A model generated the notes under the pieces. That model saw nothing but the letters and a program-made list of their open reading frames with translations. It made no database searches and was not told the DNA's origin. Shown in pieces: positions 20,791 through 29,625 of a stretch of DNA of 30,209 bases. Every line of letters starts with the position of its first letter. Position 1 is the stretch's first letter. A program made the position numbers and the translations under genes. The stretch is taken from the NCBI GenBank assembly GCA_033557685.1, contig JAWQRN010000398.1, forward strand, positions 1 through 30,209. The letters are read 5' to 3'. The DNA comes from Sperchopsis tessellata. Taxonomy: Eukaryota; Arthropoda; Insecta; Coleoptera; Hydrophilidae.

Positions 20791-21114
20791 GACTATATCC
20801 AGTCTCAAGCAAAGGGCCCAAGTTAATACATTAAATACAGAAATCAAATATGCATCGAAAAATTTGGGAACAAGCCGATATTGCAGTGCAGTACCTCTCA
20901 TAATGTGCTTACTCACGATATTAAAGCATTTAAACAAAACTCAAGTATGTATTCGTACGAGGGGTACAGCTGGTTATTATAAGATGACGTCTTAATTACA
21001 GAAACACGGTGTCCACTGCAATTTCGGCTTGTTCCTAAATTTTCCGATGCATATTTAATTTCTGGATTTACTACATTGGCTTGGGCGCTTTGCTCGAGAT
21101 TTGATTTTATCAAA
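20791..21114. repeat. Long imperfect inverted repeat (fold-back or MITE)
   Basis: The left arm at 20,791-20,888 and the right arm at 21,014-21,114 are reverse complements along about 98 bp, with some mismatches. Shared blocks include CAAGCAAAG-GCCCAAG, AAATATGCATCG, AAAATTT-GGAACAAGCCGA and TTGCAGTG. The spacer is 125 bp. Minus-strand frames at 20,740-20,937 and 20,913-21,113 lie over the arms and have no recognisable domain. A DNA hairpin or a non-autonomous element are both possible; no target duplication was identified. Confidence 0.8.
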
Positions 21115-21965
21115 TTTTAAAGTAATTTATTCATGTGTGGCCAAGGAAGCAACAAATTCTTAATAAAAATTAACTTTATATTTTAATATAAGTGAAATAT
21201 TTAGAGCTTTGGTAAATATCGAATAAACACTCTTTCTTAAATTTTTACATCTAAAGAATAATTTTGGATGTAATAATTATAATATGAAAATAAATAAAAG
21301 GGGTAATAAAGGAAGCAATTTTGCATATGATTTAACATTTTACATTGTAGTTGGAAATTTACTGCCGCCTAAAACTGAAATCCCTTATGGTAAAATTAAT
21401 TAGAAAATGGTTATAAAAAAATATTTTTGTAGAAGTCATATATGTTATATTTGTCAGAAACATTGATGTTCTGTAATGAAAGTCTTCGAACATCTATATT
21501 TTCATTTTCAGATCTTGAGTCTGTAAATTAACATATATCCAAAAAACTATATAAAAACAACAAATTTGCAGACTTACACGTAACATTACAAATATTCAGC
21601 GGCATCCTGAATTACATATACAATATCAAACGATGAATTCTTAACTCTAAATAAAAAATATTCAAAATATAGCAAATAAAATAATAAAATAAATCAATTA
21701 AATATAAAACAAAGTAAAGATAAAGTTTTAAAACAAAAAACATAATGTATATAACAAATCATGCAACAAATAAACTAAAATGAAATTTCATAAAAACAAA
21801 AAAATATCCAAATAATTTAAAAAAATTTTACTTATAACATTCAGTCAAAGAAATTGAAATAAGTTAATGAATTAAACAAATGTGATACCACAAGTTAACA
21901 AATAAAAGATATGAGTTATCACGTGAGCAACCTATGGAAATTTATATTCTTCAGAAATTTTCCCA
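21115..21965. other. A-rich plus strand, no recognisable gene
   Basis: 21,640-21,900 is strongly A-rich on the plus strand (many AAATAAA and AAACAAA runs). No ORF or repeat structure can be supported. Confidence 0.5.
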
Positions 21966-21969
21966 TTTA

Positions 21970-22258
21970 AATTTTCATTAGAACCTAGTTTAAAAACAAA
22001 ACGATTTCTAGATTCTCAGCAATGGAACCTTTTTTACCTTTAAGATAAAAGTGAGATATTTTTTTTCTGTTTTATGGATCAAAGCAGTGATGCTCGCTAT
22101 TTATATGCACAGCAAAATTTCATTTAGGTTCGCACCTTCGAATGCATCCAGGGTGCTCAGCAATTATTGCATGATGGGATCTACCTGTAGGACCCACGTA
22201 AACAACTCCACGAGTATAACAAGCAAAGGGGTAAACACCGTTTCGGTTTGATGATGGA
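21970..22258 (-). pseudogene. Penelope-like element GIY-YIG endonuclease fragment
   Basis: On the minus strand, NGVYPFACYTRGVVYVGPTG has the GVY...C...VYVG-TGRS layout of the GIY-YIG endonuclease that follows the reverse transcriptase in Penelope-like elements. It continues RSHHAIIAEHPGCIRRC, a stop, then FAVHINSEHHCFDP (the usual S-x-A-H-x-x-x-x-H-x-F-D segment), and KGKKGSIAENLEIVLFL near 21,990-22,040 (the family's ENxG-K-x-x-LLExLEI end). Several stops interrupt it. The Penelope RT is not seen beside it; the DNA just upstream on the minus strand belongs to a different, RTE-type element. The plus 66-codon frame at 22,051-22,251 is a shadow. Confidence 0.7.
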
Positions 22259-22279
22259 ATGGACTTCTAATTTCGAACG

Positions 22280-22710
22280 ATGTTAGAATCTAGTTTCTTG
22301 GTTGTGCTGAAAGAGACTTACATTTTGTCTTTGAAGACATTGGCTCCCTTCTATGAGGTATGGTGTCAGATTGGATTCTCTTGGTTTTTCTATAAGGCTC
22401 CTGATCACTTGGATATGGTCGCATGTACTAAATCCGCTTCTGAATCCGGCTTGATCAATTGGTTGGTACTGATCAATTTTGTTTGTGAGTCTGTTCGTTA
22501 TGATTCTAGCGAATAATTTGTAGAGGTGGGATAGTAGGCTAATAGATCTGCAGTTCTAGAGTCGTTCAATCTCCTTTTTTGTAAAGTATAATAGAAATTG
22601 AATTATTCCATTATGTGGGTATTTTGTCTTGTTGCAAACATTGATTGAAAGATACCTGAAGAGTTTTTATTAGTTCTGTCCAGCCCTGCCTAAGCATTTC
22701 TAGTACATGA
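22280..22710 (-). pseudogene. RTE-type LINE reverse transcriptase fragment
   Basis: Minus-strand order: EMLRQGWTELIKTLQVSFNQ and CLQQDKIPT at 22,640-22,705, WNNSISIILYKKGD (22,580-22,625), then after a shift and stop CRSISLLSHLYKLFARIITN, RLTNKIDQYQPIDQAGFRSG, FSTCDHIQVIRSLIEK (22,380-22,560). This is the standard early part of an RTE-type RT (W-x-IILxxKKGD, NYRPISLLS, QAGFRxGxSTxDHIQ). It ends before the FxDFxKAFDS catalytic block, where the sequence degenerates. The 5' edge coincides with the border of the LTR element that starts at about 22,711. The plus-strand frame at 22,280-22,516 is its shadow. Confidence 0.85.
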
Positions 22711-22894
22711 AGTAACTATCCAAGACAGGAAGTTTGTTTTAAAAAAAATTAACTTAATTATTAAATTTCACTTAATAAACAAAAATATATGTAAACGTTT
22801 CTAAATTTAATGTCGAAGAGAGAGTTTTACATGTGGTTTACAGGGTTTATAGTTTGTTAGGTGGTATGGATATAGAAGATGTGGTGAGATAACT
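22711..22894 (-). repeat. 3' LTR (left) of the Gypsy-type element
   Basis: It matches the right LTR over most of its length: AACTAT--AAGACAGGA/GATAGGA, AACTTAATTATTAAATTT, AATTTAATGTCGAAGAGAG and GTTAGGTGGT. It is about 75 bp shorter than the right copy, lacking mainly the GTATAAAAAGTATAAAAAGCATG block and an upstream TATTTACATAGTAATAAGG stretch. Confidence 0.75.
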
Positions 22895-23229
22895 CCTCCC
22901 CTCGACGATTAAACTACGAAGTGCAACGAGAAGTTGAACTGCAGTAGCTGGCTGGATAGAGAGCTGAGTTTTCATTTCCTAAACATTACTTCAAAAGTGC
23001 GATTTATGGAGAACAAGTCAAGTGCACAAGTCACACTTGTTTTGAAAATACAAGCAACGCTTAAACTTATTCAAATGATATTATATCAACTTGAACTGAT
23101 TTAGATAAAACAAAGTGGGAAATAAGTGTTGATCATTTCTATAGGAAAGGTGTGATAAAATACATACAAGGATGACCATAAGCAAAGCAGTGATTTTAAA
23201 ATTTCATTTATCTAGAAGGAAAGAAAATA

Positions 23230-24135
23230 ATTGACAATACTTTTAATTTACTTGCCAAAATTATAAGTTTTATTGAGAGGCCTCTTTAAGTTGTCCATTT
23301 GAACTCTACTTTTATAATTTGGAGCTACTGTTTTTCGTCCTTCATTTACTTCTGTTAGCTGTGTTGATTAGTTAAATTTATTAACGTGTTTTTAACATAA
23401 ACCTTTGAATTGGTTTTAAATATTTCTGAGCTATCACGGAATTCATTTGCTTTATTAATTAATGCTTCTTTATGTTCTAAAAATATATTTATGTAGGTTG
23501 GTCAAATGTATTTCCATTATTATTATGACCGTTGATAATGTCTATTATTTTTAGTTTTGTTGTAGTGTAGATTGTGTGATTGTATGCCAAAATTTATATG
23601 ATATTTTTATTTCTGTAGGAGTTTTCAGAAATCCCTGTGTGTTCAATAATCTGATATGATTTGTAAGTGTATGATTAGCTGTACAAAAGTGAACTTTTAT
23701 CTTGTGTAATTTTAATAAGTCTGAAATGATGGAATTTTTAAATTCAGTACCATCATATGTAATAGGGACACCATAGTGAGAAAAGAATGAAATGAGGTAG
23801 TTAAAAATTTAAGTGGATGATAATGATTTTAACATTCATGCGGGGGCATATTTTGAGATAGTATCAATAATGGTTAAGATTTTTGTTTGTTCTAAGATAA
23901 AAGTATCCATATGAATTATTTCAAAATTTTTATAGCAGTTTTTTATTAATAATATTCATTTTTTATTTGCCTTTCAGTGCCTTTCGTATTTACTCAGTTG
24001 ACAAAGCTCACAATCATTAATATATGTTAGGATAGATATCTTAGGGCCAATAATATAATTTGTTGATTCTTTTTCTTTTCGTCGATAACGCGATGATTAT
24101 ATTTACTTTCATGATAGTTTCTTATTATAAATATC
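23230..24135 (-). pseudogene. Integrase remnant of the Gypsy-type element
   Basis: Minus-strand order: HESKYNHRVIDE and IYYWPKISILTYINDCELCQ (24,000-24,125; zinc-binding HHCC head with both Cys of CxxC kept), IIHMDTFILEQTKILTIIDT and SKYA (23,840-23,930; first catalytic Asp), FFSHYGVP and YDGTEFKNSII (23,725-23,785; usual form DNGTEF, the Asp kept but one residue lost), LLKLHKIKVHFCTANH (23,670-23,720). The segment that normally carries the catalytic Glu (NGxIERxHST) is missing at about 23,670, where the reading jumps to LNTQGFLKTPTEIK. A decayed C-terminal part trails to about 23,230. Confidence 0.8.
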
Positions 24136-24489
24136 GATTAGTTTCATTTTACAACGTTTAAACTTTAGAGACGGCCATTTAAAATTATGTCGTATCTCTA
24201 TGGTTCTTATGTTTCCGTTTTACAAAATATAAATGATATTGTACAAAGGGACGGTGCAATTTTTTAAAAAGTCTGTTTCGTCTTTATCTAATAAATTTTG
24301 AGAAATTTGGAGAATTATTCTTTGTTGTTTACCAAAAAAATGGTGATTTTTTGATGAACTGGTATGTTTAAGAGAGTATCAATCATGAATTGATTTTGAC
24401 CATAATTAACAGGTGTTTCAATAGTAGGTATTTCTAGTATGGGGTTTTGTTCGTTATTGGTGTATACAGTGATGTCGTCATCGTCATTA

Positions 24490-24970
24490 ATTTGTTTGTC
24501 GCGTATAACTTGAGTGAGAACATTATCTAAACTTGAAGTGAATTTGGACCTAGTGGTTCTTTTAATCCGGCTAAAATTTCCAAATCATTATAAATAATAC
24601 GCTTAAGTGTTTTCGCTTCTTCTCTTTTTTTCATGCATGTCGATATTGGAGCAAAGTAAATTTAATTTTTGAATGCAATGATCATAAAATTGATTAGATT
24701 TTTTATTAGAAAATTGTCTTAGCATCACTAAATCACGGTTGAGACAAGCTTCGTTGCGTTAATCGGCAAAAAGTATTTATAACGTTTCTTTTAGTTTGCC
24801 CATGTGGCCACGATCTGAATGTTTACGACTAGTTTCGCATTACCAGTTAATTTATTAAGCAATTATTGAAATACATATATGTTTTGGAAGCTATCAGTTA
24901 TATGTGAATTATAAAAGGCAGTTATAATACTTTCGCATGTGGATATAAATCTGTTTAATTCATTCAGGTG
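24490..24970 (-). pseudogene. Gag-like remnant of the Gypsy-type element
   Basis: Minus-strand pieces in order: LNRFISTCESIITAFYN (24,925-24,965; the L-x-Fi-x-x-CE opening of the Gypsy capsid), LNKLTGNAK, a W-x-LK segment near 24,790-24,810, LVMLRQFSNKKSNQFYDHCI in frame pieces near 24,700-24,750, and LKRIIYNDLEILAGLKEPLG at 24,545-24,610. This order fits the Gag capsid of insect Gypsy-group elements, which packages the element's RNA. Frameshifts and stops make it non-functional. Confidence 0.65.
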
Positions 24971-25440
24971 CAGAATGCTGCATTAAATACTTGCACCATT
25001 GTATTGGGAATAGTTGATTCGATAATATTAATATGTTATTGGAAAGCGTTAATAGGGGTTTTTGGTTCACACTTAAATTTATCGGAATCAGTCAATAATA
25101 AATTTAAATTAGAAAATATTCACTCTTGTGACATTAAAACATTAAATTGTACTTACAAAAGATGTTGACTAGTCTTCCGTATATGCAACCAATATGCAGG
25201 ATTCTCTTTTACAGGTGAAAATAATCTCAAATAGGTCTGCGATAGGCTGGGTTGCCTGATGTTCAAGGAGCCGCTCTGTCGTTGATCGTCTTTCTTATTT
25301 GTATCCGATTTGCTGGAAGTACTATTGGATCCTTTTTGTAGGTAGAATGAATCTTCCGTATATTTTTCTGGAAGTCGGTTTATCGATACTAAAGATAATT
25401 AACGATTAATTACCCCCAGCTTATCTTACCGACTGCTCCA

Positions 25441-25699
25441 TTTAACTATGCATGATAGGAAAGTTTGTTTTTTTTAAACTATTAAAAAAATGTTAAGCTT
25501 AATTATTAAATTTAACTTAATATTTACATAGTAATAAGGATACAAAAAGATATGTATACGTTACTAAATCTAATGTAGAAGAGAGGGTCATACCTGTGGT
25601 TACAGAAATTATAGTTTCTTAGGTGGTGTATAAAAAGTATAAAAAGCATGCGTATAACAAAATAGTATATCATGGATGTTGAATATATTGTGAGATAAT
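25441..25699 (-). repeat. 5' LTR (right) of the Gypsy-type element
   Basis: About 259 bp. It begins TTTAACTATG right after the primer-binding site (25,424-25,440 on the plus-strand map) and ends near TGTGAGATAA. It is the longer LTR copy; the divergence from the left LTR shows the insertion is old. Confidence 0.75.
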
Positions 25700-26761
25700 A
25701 TGTACGTCATGATTGGGTAGTCTAAAAAACTATACACTGGAAAGTTAAATTTCAAATATAAAAAGTGCAACAAATGTATATAGATGGAAAAATACAGATA
25801 TTCAATTTTACCAAAATTTCACTTACATATATACAAATGAATTTTGAAATAATATTACTCAGTTTAGGTCAACAAGTGAGAGTTCACGTGTTTTGTGCTT
25901 TTAAAACCCAAAATAATTTCCTAATTTGCTAAAATAATACTGCATATTTTGTTGTTACTTTTAAGTTGAAAAGTTTTTTTCGGAGAAGTAGTAATTAGTA
26001 ATTATTGTACAAAATAATTTAATAGAATATTAAAAATATAAGCATAATATTTAATTTTTCTTATATATAGATTTTATTTTATTATTTACATGATTTCTAA
26101 TGTCATATGTATTTACCATGCTCAGAAAATGGGTGTATTATTAACTATAGTGATACATTTATTAAAGAGATACTGGACTAGAGAGAAATTTTAGAAACTT
26201 TGTTGCAACTGATGGCTTATTGTTTGTCACCAGCTGTAGAACTAATACATCAGAAAAATTTTCATTTGTTTATTATTAATTATGACGACGGTTCTTATAA
26301 GTATACATCTAACAACGGATATATATTAACGCAAACATAATTGTAGTTGATGCCTTTGAAACATGTCTCACAATTAAACTAATTAAATGTAAAATCATCT
26401 AAAATAAGAGTACCAATGTCAGGTTTTATAAGTATAATAATCTATATTTCTGACCAATGGTGTAAAATACACATATTATGAGGTGCATTTATTAACATAA
26501 GAAACGTATATCTTACGAAACATTAACACATAGAAGAAAACACATGGTATATTTATATTTCTTCCAAAAACAAGAAGCAACTTCCGTGGCGTTTTTGGAT
26601 CTCGGACAGGGAGAGGCTTTAATAAGAAAGATACATTATTTGCTAACTTTTCGAACTAATTAACTTTTCCTCAGAGCTACAAAATTCTTATAAACTGCCA
26701 ATAACAATTAAAAACACTTTACTCTGTGACCTTGATAGACGACTCATGCATTAGATATAGC
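25700..26761. other. AT-rich stretch without recognisable gene
   Basis: No coding or repeat structure can be supported. 26,580-26,640 is less AT-rich (CTTCCGTGGCGTTTTTGGATC and on) but carries no motif that I can assign. Confidence 0.5.
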
Positions 26762-27316
26762 AAATTACATGATTGATTGTACTTTTATCTATTTTTATTT
26801 TTGTTTCGGGCTATCGCCCTTCCTAAGATCTCTGAAAATACATTCATATCTATCAAGTCTTCCACTAAAATCAATTATAAGTTCTAATATCACTCACAAT
26901 CCGAGTTTTAAAATCATAACTTACTTGTAGTCAATTAGTACATGTTGCTCGAGCCACATGCGTACAGATGTGGCTCGAGGATTACATACCAGATAACCTT
27001 GTCAAACCACAATAAGTCAACATCATTTGACAGTAAATTGAAAATGTTTGAAAACTCTAAAATTTCAACGTATCATTTGGCAAACAAAAATTGATGTATA
27101 AGCATTCTCGCTTACAAAAAAACTAACCATTTGACTACAAGTAAATTATAATTTTAAAATAAAACAGGATTGTGAGTGCCATTAGAACGTATAATTGGTT
27201 TTAGTGGAACATTTGATAAATATGAATGTATTTTCAGAGATCTGGTGATGGGCGATTGTCCGAAATCTTTTGAACAAAAATAAAGATAAATACAAGTACA
27301 ACCAATCATTTAATTT
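26762..27316. mobile_element. 555-bp fold-back element (long-TIR MITE)
   Basis: The arms at 26,762-26,937 and 27,125-27,316 are reverse complements over about 175-190 bp. Shared blocks are ATGATTG-TTGTACTT, ATCGCCC, AGATCTCTGAAAATACATTCATAT, TTCCACTAAAA-CAATTATA and ACTTGTAGTCAA, with scattered mismatches and a few indels. The unpaired middle (26,938-27,124) carries a perfect 12-bp hairpin at 26,948-26,979. There is no coding sequence inside. The structure fits a non-autonomous DNA transposon with very long terminal repeats; the parent family is not identified. Confidence 0.85.
26948..26979. repeat. Perfect 12-bp hairpin with 8-nt loop
   Basis: CTCGAGCCACAT (26,948-26,959), loop GCGTACAG, then the exact reverse complement ATGTGGCTCGAG (26,968-26,979). 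It is GC-rich in an AT-rich setting and lies just inside the left arm of the fold-back element. It lacks a following T-run, so it is not a simple terminator. Confidence 0.95.
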
Positions 27317-28075
27317 ATTATACCTAATACATTAATATGCTTATATATTATGAAAAACTTCTACATATGAGATGCAAAAAAAAAAATAGTTTGAAAAGGT
27401 TTCCTATTTAGTAACCGAATATACATGGGTGCATTATTAAAAATTATATCCATTTTCTTGTGCATGTGATCACAGTTACTTATATGTTACATAAGGTTAT
27501 GAAAATATTTATAACACTTATAATTTAGTTGCAAACTATATCCGGGCTTCAATACCTGGTTCATCAATGCCAGCATTTCAAAAATTACTTACATTTTACA
27601 CTTTTTTAATAAAAAATTGCAACTTAACATTTCTGCACTTGTGTTTTGTTTGTCATTGTGTATTTCTTGGTTTATCTTAGGTAATTTCTTACTGTGAAGT
27701 TATTTTTTGTATCTTTGAGAAAAAATGATAATAGTTTTAAACGTTAGAAAAGACTAGTTCATAAATTTCGAAATACATAAACTATACGAGATCACATAAG
27801 AGGTATATTGATTATAGAAGTATACCAGATCATAAACTAACTTGTCCAATCGTGATAGTTATTAAAGAAAAGAAAACAAGTTGTAATTAACGACAAGTTC
27901 AACTTATCACATTTTATGGTAGATATTGTATTATAGTTATAGATTTATATTCGTTTGAAGTATTTTGCTTACCTTCAACACGAACTTAGACAAAATCAAA
28001 TTACTACCATACACCGAAAAATGTATGCAGCGAAATTATATTATTATTATGAAGACAAAATTAAAATAGAATTAT
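27317..28075. other. AT-rich stretch without recognisable gene
   Basis: No ORF, repeat or RNA gene was recognised. Confidence 0.5.
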
Positions 28076-28320
28076 TTACTGATCTTCCAGAACGTGAATG
28101 TCAATAGTTACTTTCACTCGCCACGGTTATGCGTCCATCTCATCCTGTTAATCCTCAACTAATTTCTGTATTTTATCCCGCCTGTCATTAGGAATTCGTC
28201 TAAACCTTAGTAGAAATTCTTTCCTTGCACAGCAACTTCTATCACTGAGTTTCGAACCAAGTGTATTTCTCACAGTAGTGTTTTGTGTTGTTTGCGGATT
28301 ATGAATGTTCAAGCCGTAAC
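28076..28320 (-). pseudogene. Unrecognised coding remnant, minus strand
   Basis: A single minus frame reads NIHNPQTTQNTTVRNTLGSK, then LSDRSCCARKEFLLRFRRIP, NDRRDKIQKLVED, a TAA stop, QDEMDA, a TAA stop, PWRVKVTIDIHVLED and a final stop. The even composition and lack of other stops over about 75 codons suggest true former coding sequence. I recognise no family. It lies directly beside the mariner copy at 28,388. Confidence 0.3.
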
Positions 28321-28387
28321 TATCCAGGTTTCATTAGCATTGTATTCCATGCAAGTTTTGTTTTTCGCGCACTTTCCGTGTCTCCTA

Positions 28388-29054
28388 CGAATTTTACTTT
28401 TTAAGTGTATACAAAAACTGGAAAGAAAAATAATTAGTTGAAACAAACTATTTTATTGCTTTTCAAAATAGTAGCCTTTAAGATTTATACACTTTTGCAT
28501 GCGTTCAAACCAATTTTCGAAACATGATTTTTGAAGGCTCAAACAGTTCTTGAGGTGATAAAAATCACATTTTTTGTTTGACAATGGGGAGCAAAAATTA
28601 GTTGTTAGGCGATAAATCCGGTGAATATGGGCAATGTGTCATTCATTCGATGGTTTTCTACTTTAAATAATAAACTACCGACTTTGGTCGACCTTCACGA
28701 AATTCATCACTGACGGCCGCACGACCACGATGCAATTCTACAAATTAATTATAAACAGTCTTTTCTGATTGTGCTTCATTACCAAAAGTTGTACGAAGCG
28801 ATTATATGCAATGTTGTTGAGCTACGCTTATACAAAAATCGTAAAAAATCATCCATTGAAAACATTCACCTAAAATTTCAATTTTTTTCACTAAATTTCT
28901 CTTCTAAATGCTCACTGTAAACAAACAATTTGGTCAATTTCTAAGCTGCCAATGTTGTGGCTATAACAAATGTCAAATTGTACTAAAATAGTAATTAAAC
29001 ATCTCAATAGCGTCATTTAGTGCTCGTTTGTAAGCACTTAAAAGGTAACCCTCG
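28388..29054 (-). mobile_element. Internally deleted mariner element with TIRs
   Basis: The left end CGAATTTTACTTTTTAAGTG and the reverse complement of the right end CGAGGGTTACCTTTTAAGTG match at about 22 of the first 28 positions. Each end is flanked by TA (28,386-28,387 and 29,055-29,056), the mariner target duplication. The 667-bp length is about half that of a full mariner. The protein-coding relic inside keeps the two ends of the transposase and lacks the middle. Confidence 0.85.
28436..28890 (-). pseudogene. Mariner transposase relic, catalytic middle missing
   Basis: Minus-strand order: MDDF and FYDFCI (28,830-28,860, N-terminal helix), TTFGNEAQSEKTVYN, a stop, FVELHRGRAAVSDEFREGRP (28,690-28,795; the HTH and GRxxxxDExREGRP linker typical of this mariner group), then directly THCPYSPDLSPNN and FLLPIVKQKM (28,570-28,640; the YSPDLSPxDYxLFPxLK block with the third catalytic Asp position here Asn), and in shifted frame CFENWFERMQKCINLKGYYF (28,455-28,530; the W-x-RxxKCIxxxGxYFE end). 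The region with the first two catalytic Asp residues is absent. The element could only move with help from another copy, if at all. Confidence 0.85.
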
Positions 29055-29056
29055 TA

Positions 29057-29550
29057 TTTGAATATAAAATTATTCTGTTTCTTAATGCAAATTACTGTTT
29101 AATTTACATATTTCATAAATATTTAAAATCAGCTATATATAGCAGCAATGTGTAGCATTTTTGATCAGATCTTTTACAGGTTATCTTGATTGAGTAAAAT
29201 GATTGCTCGTAGGGTAAGGAAGCACTATTTAGTGGCAGACTATATTCGTTACACCTAGATATCAATTCGTACACCATGTGAATGAGATAAATAGTACTAT
29301 ATTCCATAAAAACTAGTCTGTTATTTGTGTTGTTAATTATCTACTTGGTACGTAAGGAGGCTCGTTACTATTTTGACAAGGATATTGTAAGCCACATATG
29401 TGAGACTAAATGGACAGTAAAATTTCAGATTTTCATTTTGTGGTTTAGAATAATTGGTCCAAGATGCTAGTATCTCATTCGTGTCTGTGCATACAGTATA
29501 CAGTTTTGCTTGAACAGTCTATATCTCATATCAAGTAATTAATTAATAAA
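29057..29550. other. No recognisable gene
   Basis: A 64-codon minus frame at 29,113-29,307 lacks recognisable motifs. AT-rich DNA. Confidence 0.45.
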
Positions 29551-29554
29551 CCGT

Positions 29555-29625
29555 GAACCCATCCTTCCCTGGTGCTTTACCTCAATGCATTAATATCTTT
29601 GGCAGTTCTACCTCTAACTATTTCT
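29555..29625 (-). pseudogene. Short LINE reverse transcriptase trace
   Basis: The minus strand reads VELPKILMH, a stop, GKAPGKDGFTVY, a stop. The GKAPGxDGxT string is the well-kept block just ahead of the RT core in many LINEs. Sequence upstream on the minus strand (to about 29,900, including SFREELNDLESNNLHIAKP) could be part of the same element but shows no firm motif. The plus-strand frame at 29,553-29,735 is a shadow. Confidence 0.45.

Larger units (their letters stand above)
22711..25699 (-). mobile_element. Gypsy-type LTR retrotransposon, internally deleted
   Basis: Two diverged direct repeats (22,711-22,894 and 25,441-25,699) flank about 2.5 kb with Gypsy-type coding relics on the minus strand. 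Next to the right (5') LTR the minus strand reads TGGAGCAGTCGGTAAGA, a tRNA primer-binding-site form like TGGCGCAGTCGG of 17.6/297-type elements. Next to the left (3') LTR the minus strand has a purine run GTCGAGGGGAGG, a polypurine tract. Gag-like and integrase relics are present, but protease and reverse transcriptase are missing, so about half of a normal element has been lost. No convincing target duplication was found. Confidence 0.8.

Noticed and set aside
22051..22251. 66-codon plus-strand ORF
   Set aside because: It is antisense to the Penelope-like GIY-YIG relic.
22280..22516. 78-codon plus-strand ORF
   Set aside because: It is antisense to the RTE-type RT relic.
26948..26979. Hairpin as a transcription terminator or microRNA precursor
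   Set aside because: It has no T-run, and a 12-bp stem is too short for a microRNA precursor. Its position inside a fold-back element explains it better.
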